The position numbers and the translations under genes were made by a program. 18,293 nt of DNA, from NCBI GenBank assembly GCA_021834785.1, contig JAKBRJ010000012.1, forward strand, positions 1-18,293, given 5' to 3'. This document shows positions 14,539-18,293 of this stretch, in pieces. Within the stretch, counting starts at the first letter, position 1, and each line of letters begins with the position of its first letter. The notes beneath the pieces are model-generated. The model had not been told where the DNA came from, made no database searches, and saw nothing but the letters and a program-made list of their open reading frames with translations. This DNA is from Microcaldota archaeon (GTDB lineage Archaea; Micrarchaeota; Micrarchaeia; Micrarchaeales; Micrarchaeaceae).

Positions 14539-16203
14539 CTATGCTATACTCTTTTTTTGTCCATCCTTTTTAACTTTTGTGCTTTTTTTGCGCATAGTCA
14601 TTGCCCTGTTTGCGATAACGACTATCGCCAAAACAACTATAACAAGGGTTATATACACGTATGCGCTGGATGAGCCATTGCTTTCAGCACTGCCGATTGG
14701 CACATAATAATTATTCGAGCTGGAATATTCCTGCGTCAGCGCGCCATTTGGCTGCCTCCATTGCTCATATATGGTGGCAGGATAGTCTCCTGCAGAACCC
14801 TGTTTGTCTACGCTTATGTAGAATGTAACATTCTCCGAGCTTCCGGGCGCTATGCTATTTACATATACATTCGAATCAGTGACAGTTATTGGATAAATGG
14901 ATTCTAACGTCAGGTACGCTCCATTAGCTGGTTCATTTCCTACGTTCTTTACAGTAAACTTCAATGGAACATATGTTGCGCCGGGAGCGGCTTTTGAGTA
15001 TACTGCTGTAACGTTGAACACTGCACTTCCTGATACGTGCAGCGGGATGTATTCAACAGACAATGTTCGATTCATGCCATTTGAATAATTGTAGCTCACA
15101 TCTGCTGACAGGTTTTCATTACCGCTTGAAGTCATATTCTCATATGCCTGTACAAGCAGGCTTGCAGACATTGATTGTCCTGGTGCGAGCGTGCCGAAGA
15201 AGAGCGAGGAGGTAGAGCCTTCTGGGGCTATGAAACTGTTCTTTATGAAACTGATTTGCACGTTTTTCGCAGTGCCTGTGCCTGTATTCTGCACCTGAAG
15301 CTCCAGTGTCTGGTTTGACCCGGGTGTCAGGGTTTGTGGCATTGCGCTTACCGCACTGACGATTATATTGGGCTTGTTAAGAATTACATCTATCGGCACT
15401 GGGATATTTGAACTATAATCCATCCCATAACCCGTCGAATAATGCTCGTTTAGGTTCAGGTAGTTCGTACCGCGCGATATATTTTGGTTTTCTTCTAGCA
15501 TGACCTGCGATGTCGAAGGCGTTTGGCCTACATTGCCGAAATTTATCGTGCTGGATCCTACTGCAATGATGGACCCGTTAAGCAGTTTTACTGTCAGGTT
15601 TCTGGCCGCTCCTCCTCCTGAATTGACAGCCTCTAGAGTGGCCGCGAATGGCACTCCGGGGCTTATGCTGCCTTCAGGCACTATATTGAAATTCACATTG
15701 GCAAGCCCATGGACATATATCGTTATAGGCATGACAGACTGGGCAGGCTCTTCCTGCGTCGTGCCAAAACCATCTGCTTGCGAAGTCTGGTAGTTTGCTA
15801 TTACGTCTATCGTATATACGCCAGAAGGAAGGTAGTTAGGTATGTGGAGGGTGTAGTCAAATACGTCGTATCCGAGCCCGCCGAAAATACCCTGTCCTAT
15901 GGTATCCGTGATGAATGAATGCGATGGAGTGACGTTTATTATTGGGTTTTCCGCCTGCAGATACAGGTTAACGTTGTTCAGAGTTTGCGTATACGAATTG
16001 TATAGCTGGAACTGCACCGTCACATTTTCGCCCGCGACAACAGGCTGCGGCAAAACTTGCAGGTTGGTTATCGAAAGCGCGCCGTTGCCTCCTCCGACCG
16101 CAGATGATGTCTGGGCATACATCGGGTTTGCAAACATCAGCATAAAAATTACAGCTGCAAGCGCAGTAATCCTATCCATCCCTAAGAATCTTTTCGTATT
16201 CAT
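14539..16203 (-). CDS. Secreted, membrane-anchored protein with four CARDB-like repeats (COG1361 type)
   Basis: A 554-residue cell-surface protein. Residues 1-30 are a signal peptide ending in MYAQ. Four beta-sandwich repeats of about 100 residues follow (roughly 43-164, 168-275, 279-388 and 394-500), each with the CARDB/NEW3 pattern of a Pro-Gly turn, then a strand, a VxNxG-type turn and a hydrophobic strand (e.g. LELQVQNTGTGTAKNVQISF). A membrane segment at about 515-532 and a Lys-rich cytoplasmic tail anchor it. About 13 N-glycosylation sequons fit an exposed archaeal glycoprotein. It starts 18 bases after the ABC permease stop, with GGTGA before its ATG, so it is probably in the same operon. 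Such repeat proteins are often found beside ABC-2 exporters. The substrate and partner are not known. Confidence 0.82.
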   Translation of the reverse strand: MNTKRFLGMDRITALAAVIFMLMFANPMYAQTSSAVGGGNGALSITNLQVLPQPVVAGENVTVQFQLYNSYTQTLNNVNLYLQAENPIINVTPSHSFITDTIGQGIFGGLGYDVFDYTLHIPNYLPSGVYTIDVIANYQTSQADGFGTTQEEPAQSVMPITIYVHGLANVNFNIVPEGSISPGVPFAATLEAVNSGGGAARNLTVKLLNGSIIAVGSSTINFGNVGQTPSTSQVMLEENQNISRGTNYLNLNEHYSTGYGMDYSSNIPVPIDVILNKPNIIVSAVSAMPQTLTPGSNQTLELQVQNTGTGTAKNVQISFIKNSFIAPEGSTSSLFFGTLAPGQSMSASLLVQAYENMTSSGNENLSADVSYNYSNGMNRTLSVEYIPLHVSGSAVFNVTAVYSKAAPGATYVPLKFTVKNVGNEPANGAYLTLESIYPITVTDSNVYVNSIAPGSSENVTFYISVDKQGSAGDYPATIYEQWRQPNGALTQEYSSSNNYYVPIGSAESNGSSSAYVYITLVIVVLAIVVIANRAMTMRKKSTKVKKDGQKKSIA

Positions 16204-16221
16204 TTTTTCACCGGTTAATCA

Positions 16222-17364
16222 TCATATAGTATTTTTGAACGACTTCAAGCATATTACGAACATCACTATAGCAAAACCTATGAGGACGCTAAACTGCAAT
16301 GCTATCATAGGCAATGGGTATGTCCCGTTCAGCATTATCGATCTTATGCCATTTACTGCATATGTCAACGGGTCTACCGCATTGATTACGCGCATCCATG
16401 CTGGCATGGAGGACGCAGGGAAGAATGCCCCGCTCAAGAACCATAACGGCAATGTAAAAACGTTTGCTATTATAGCATATAACTCCACCTTTTTCAGGTT
16501 CGCGGCCAGCGCTATTGATAGTGCACTAAATCCAAGTGCGACGACAAACGACAGCAGGAATATCCACACTATGCCTATGATCCCCATAGCTACAGATGAG
16601 CCAAGCATGAATGCTATTATCAGCGTGACTATTACGTACAGCACTGCCTGAAGCGTGCCAGAAAACATCTTACCTAATATTATAGAAGTTTTCGTAACTG
16701 GAGTTATAAAGAAAGCTTTCATCGTACCCAGTTGCCTGTCGGTTATTACGGAAAATCCGCCGCCGAACATCGTACCGAAGACTACAATCATAGCCAATAC
16801 CCCTGCAACAAGAAATTCTTCGTACGATGCCTTAGTCCCTGACAATGAGACCTCTTTCACTGCGCTTGATGTGGCAGAAGGAAGGCTCAGCGACTGCACC
16901 GACGACCTGCTGATTATGTGTGCGCCGAAATTCGAGGCCTGCAGCTGTATGAAGCTTAACGCAGAGCCTGCATCGGTTATGTCAGAACTGCTGTAATATT
17001 CATATATGCTTGTTGCGCTGCTTGATGGTGATCCAAAATCAGGAGCTATGACTAAGACCACATAAACGCTGCCTGATCCGAGCATGGTCATGGCTGAATT
17101 CTCGTTTGTTATAGCTTTTATGGATACCGCAGAGTGCGATTCCAATGTGTTTATGAATTGCAACGACTGGGGATTATTGGCCAGATTCACTACTGCAATG
17201 GGCACATTGGATGAAGTAGATCCAAGATTCCCAAAAAATATCAGTATTATTAACGGAAATATCAGCGCCCTTGCGGTGTTGGCGCGAATGTTGCTCTTGA
17301 ATACGAGCATCTCGCGCCTGAAAATTGTATACGCGTCAATAAAAGTATTCTCTATTCCCATCAT
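16222..17364 (-). CDS. ABC-2 type exporter permease
   Basis: A 380-residue permease of the DrrB/ABC-2 class. The first membrane helix is at about 31-50, then a long external loop (50-185) rich in Ser and Ala, then a block of five hydrophobic segments from about 187 onward. The conserved ABC-2 piece ITDRQLGTMKAFFITPV couples to the ATPase, and the late PLWFLSGAFFP ... INAVDPLTYAVNGIR pattern is diagnostic of the family. Two adjacent ATGs (17364 and 17361) are possible starts, and AGTGAT lies right before them. The gene begins 4 bases after the ATPase stop and is followed after 18 bases by the CARDB-repeat gene, so the three are almost certainly one operon. Confidence 0.92.
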   Translation of the reverse strand: MMGIENTFIDAYTIFRREMLVFKSNIRANTARALIFPLIILIFFGNLGSTSSNVPIAVVNLANNPQSLQFINTLESHSAVSIKAITNENSAMTMLGSGSVYVVLVIAPDFGSPSSSATSIYEYYSSSDITDAGSALSFIQLQASNFGAHIISRSSVQSLSLPSATSSAVKEVSLSGTKASYEEFLVAGVLAMIVVFGTMFGGGFSVITDRQLGTMKAFFITPVTKTSIILGKMFSGTLQAVLYVIVTLIIAFMLGSSVAMGIIGIVWIFLLSFVVALGFSALSIALAANLKKVELYAIIANVFTLPLWFLSGAFFPASSMPAWMRVINAVDPLTYAVNGIRSIMLNGTYPLPMIALQFSVLIGFAIVMFVICLKSFKNTI

Positions 17365-17368
17365 ATCA

Positions 17369-18293
17369 CTATCTGCCCATATTCATTATTCTTGCCCTGT
17401 TTGACTGCTGTTCGCCTAAAGCATCCCTGAGCCCCGATCCTGTCAATTTTATGAATACATCATCCAACGTTGGAAGATGTATGCCTATGGATATTATCTG
17501 TATCTTGTTTTTTGTCAACGACGCAATTATCTTCGAAAGCAATGCGATATCAGCTTTTATTGGTGCATTTACTCGGTCTATATTCTCGGTTACCTGCAGT
17601 TTGAATTCCTTTGAAAGTATGGCGCTAACCTTGTTCACCGAGCTTTCATCTGTCACTATGTCCAATATGCTTTCGTTGCTCACCAATTTTTTAAGTTCAG
17701 ATGCCGTACCCAATGCCTTTATCTTTCCATGGTCTATTATGGCTATGCGGTTGCAGAGCTGGTCAGCTTCCTCTAGATATTGGGTTGTCAATATTACAGT
17801 AACTCCGTTTTTTGCAAGGGCCTTTATGCGCTTCCACATATCAACCCTGTTCTGAACATCCAGCCCTGTTGTGGGCTCATCAAGTATGAGTATCTTTGGC
17901 TGGTGTATCATAGACTTCACAAGATTCAGCCTGCGCTGCATGCCTCCTGAAAAGGAGCCAGCTTTTGAATTGGCGAAATCTGTAAGCCCTCCATCGCGGA
18001 GCGATTCCATCACCCTGCTGTCCACGTCCTTTATATGGTATAAATCTGCAAAGATCTCTAAATTTTTATATGCTGTAAGCTCTGCATCTACTACAGTCTC
18101 CTGTGTCATGAAGCCTATCATATTTTTTATTTCAGTTGCATGCTTTATGTTATCCATGCCATCAATCAATATGCTTCCGCTTGTTACCCTAAGAATTCCG
18201 AGTATCATGTTTATGGTGGTTGTTTTTCCAGCGCCGTTCGGCCCCAATATGCCGAATATCTCTCCCTTCTTTACGCTGAAGGTTATGCCGTCT
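17369..18293 (-). CDS. DrrA-like ABC exporter ATPase, 5' end cut
   Basis: The nucleotide-binding subunit of an ABC-2 exporter. The frame stays open to the right edge of the window, where it reads DGITFSVKKGEIFGILGPNGAGKTT, so only the first 15-25 residues are missing. All motifs are present: Walker A GPNGAGKTT, Q-loop GFMTQE, signature FSGGMQRRL, Walker B LILDEPTTGLD, and a switch region TTQYLEEAD with Gln in place of the usual His, as is common in DrrA-type ATPases. A C-terminal regulatory extension of about 90 residues follows. It is coupled to the permease gene by a 4-base gap and should energise it. Confidence 0.93.
   Translation of the reverse strand, partial: DGITFSVKKGEIFGILGPNGAGKTTTINMILGILRVTSGSILIDGMDNIKHATEIKNMIGFMTQETVVDAELTAYKNLEIFADLYHIKDVDSRVMESLRDGGLTDFANSKAGSFSGGMQRRLNLVKSMIHQPKILILDEPTTGLDVQNRVDMWKRIKALAKNGVTVILTTQYLEEADQLCNRIAIIDHGKIKALGTASELKKLVSNESILDIVTDESSVNKVSAILSKEFKLQVTENIDRVNAPIKADIALLSKIIASLTKNKIQIISIGIHLPTLDDVFIKLTGSGLRDALGEQQSNRARIMNMGR

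Noticed and set aside
15899..16651. A 250-codon plus-strand frame spanning the junction of the repeat-protein and permease genes
   Set aside because: It crosses two convincing minus-strand genes and their ribosome binding site, and shows no domain of its own.
1..18293. tRNA or rRNA genes, CRISPR arrays, insertion sequences
   Set aside because: No cloverleaf-like segment, regularly spaced repeat, or transposase with terminal inverted repeats was seen on either strand by eye.

Overview
The window is a chromosomal segment of an archaeon. The evidence is a complete A-type (A1AO) ATP synthase operon, an Alba chromatin protein, an Hjc-type Holliday junction resolvase, an archaeal-type aspartyl-tRNA synthetase ending in the family's usual FPRDRKRLTP-like tail, a Hef-type helicase, TATA-box promoters and GGTGAT-like ribosome binding sites. 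GC content looks to be in the mid-40s per cent by eye. Isoleucine is written mostly ATA and arginine mostly AGG. Genes are very tightly packed. This would fit a small-genome lineage such as Micrarchaeota/ARMAN or a Thermoplasmatales relative, but that placement is inference; no rRNA is present to settle it.

Layout, plus strand. Positions 1-2688 hold a Hef/FANCM-family helicase cut by the left edge and a CPA-type cation/proton antiporter one base downstream. A 102-bp gap with inverted repeats and TATA-like elements follows. Positions 2791-11208 are the ATP synthase operon in the order K-E-C-F-A-B-D-x-H-I, where x is a 58-codon, single-membrane-segment protein overlapping both neighbours. The catalytic head (A, B), central stalk (C, D, F), peripheral stalks (E, H), stator (I) and rotor ring (K) are all encoded, so the machine looks complete. 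Hjc (11344-11733) follows from its own probable leaderless promoter.

Layout, minus strand. Converging on hjc are aspS (11754-13043), alba (13180-13479, with a clear promoter and a hairpin terminator) and an unrecognised 290-residue helical protein (13611-14483). Upstream of these lies an export cluster read from right to left: a DrrA-like ABC ATPase cut by the right edge, an ABC-2 permease, and a secreted, membrane-anchored protein with four CARDB-like beta-sandwich repeats. The 290-residue gene may be the last member of that transcription unit.

Most of the window is core housekeeping. The least explained items are the hidden small membrane protein inside the ATP synthase operon, the 290-residue protein, the repeat protein coupled to the ABC exporter, and the mixed tRNA-discrimination residues in AspRS. 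No tRNA, rRNA, CRISPR array, insertion sequence or intein was found.
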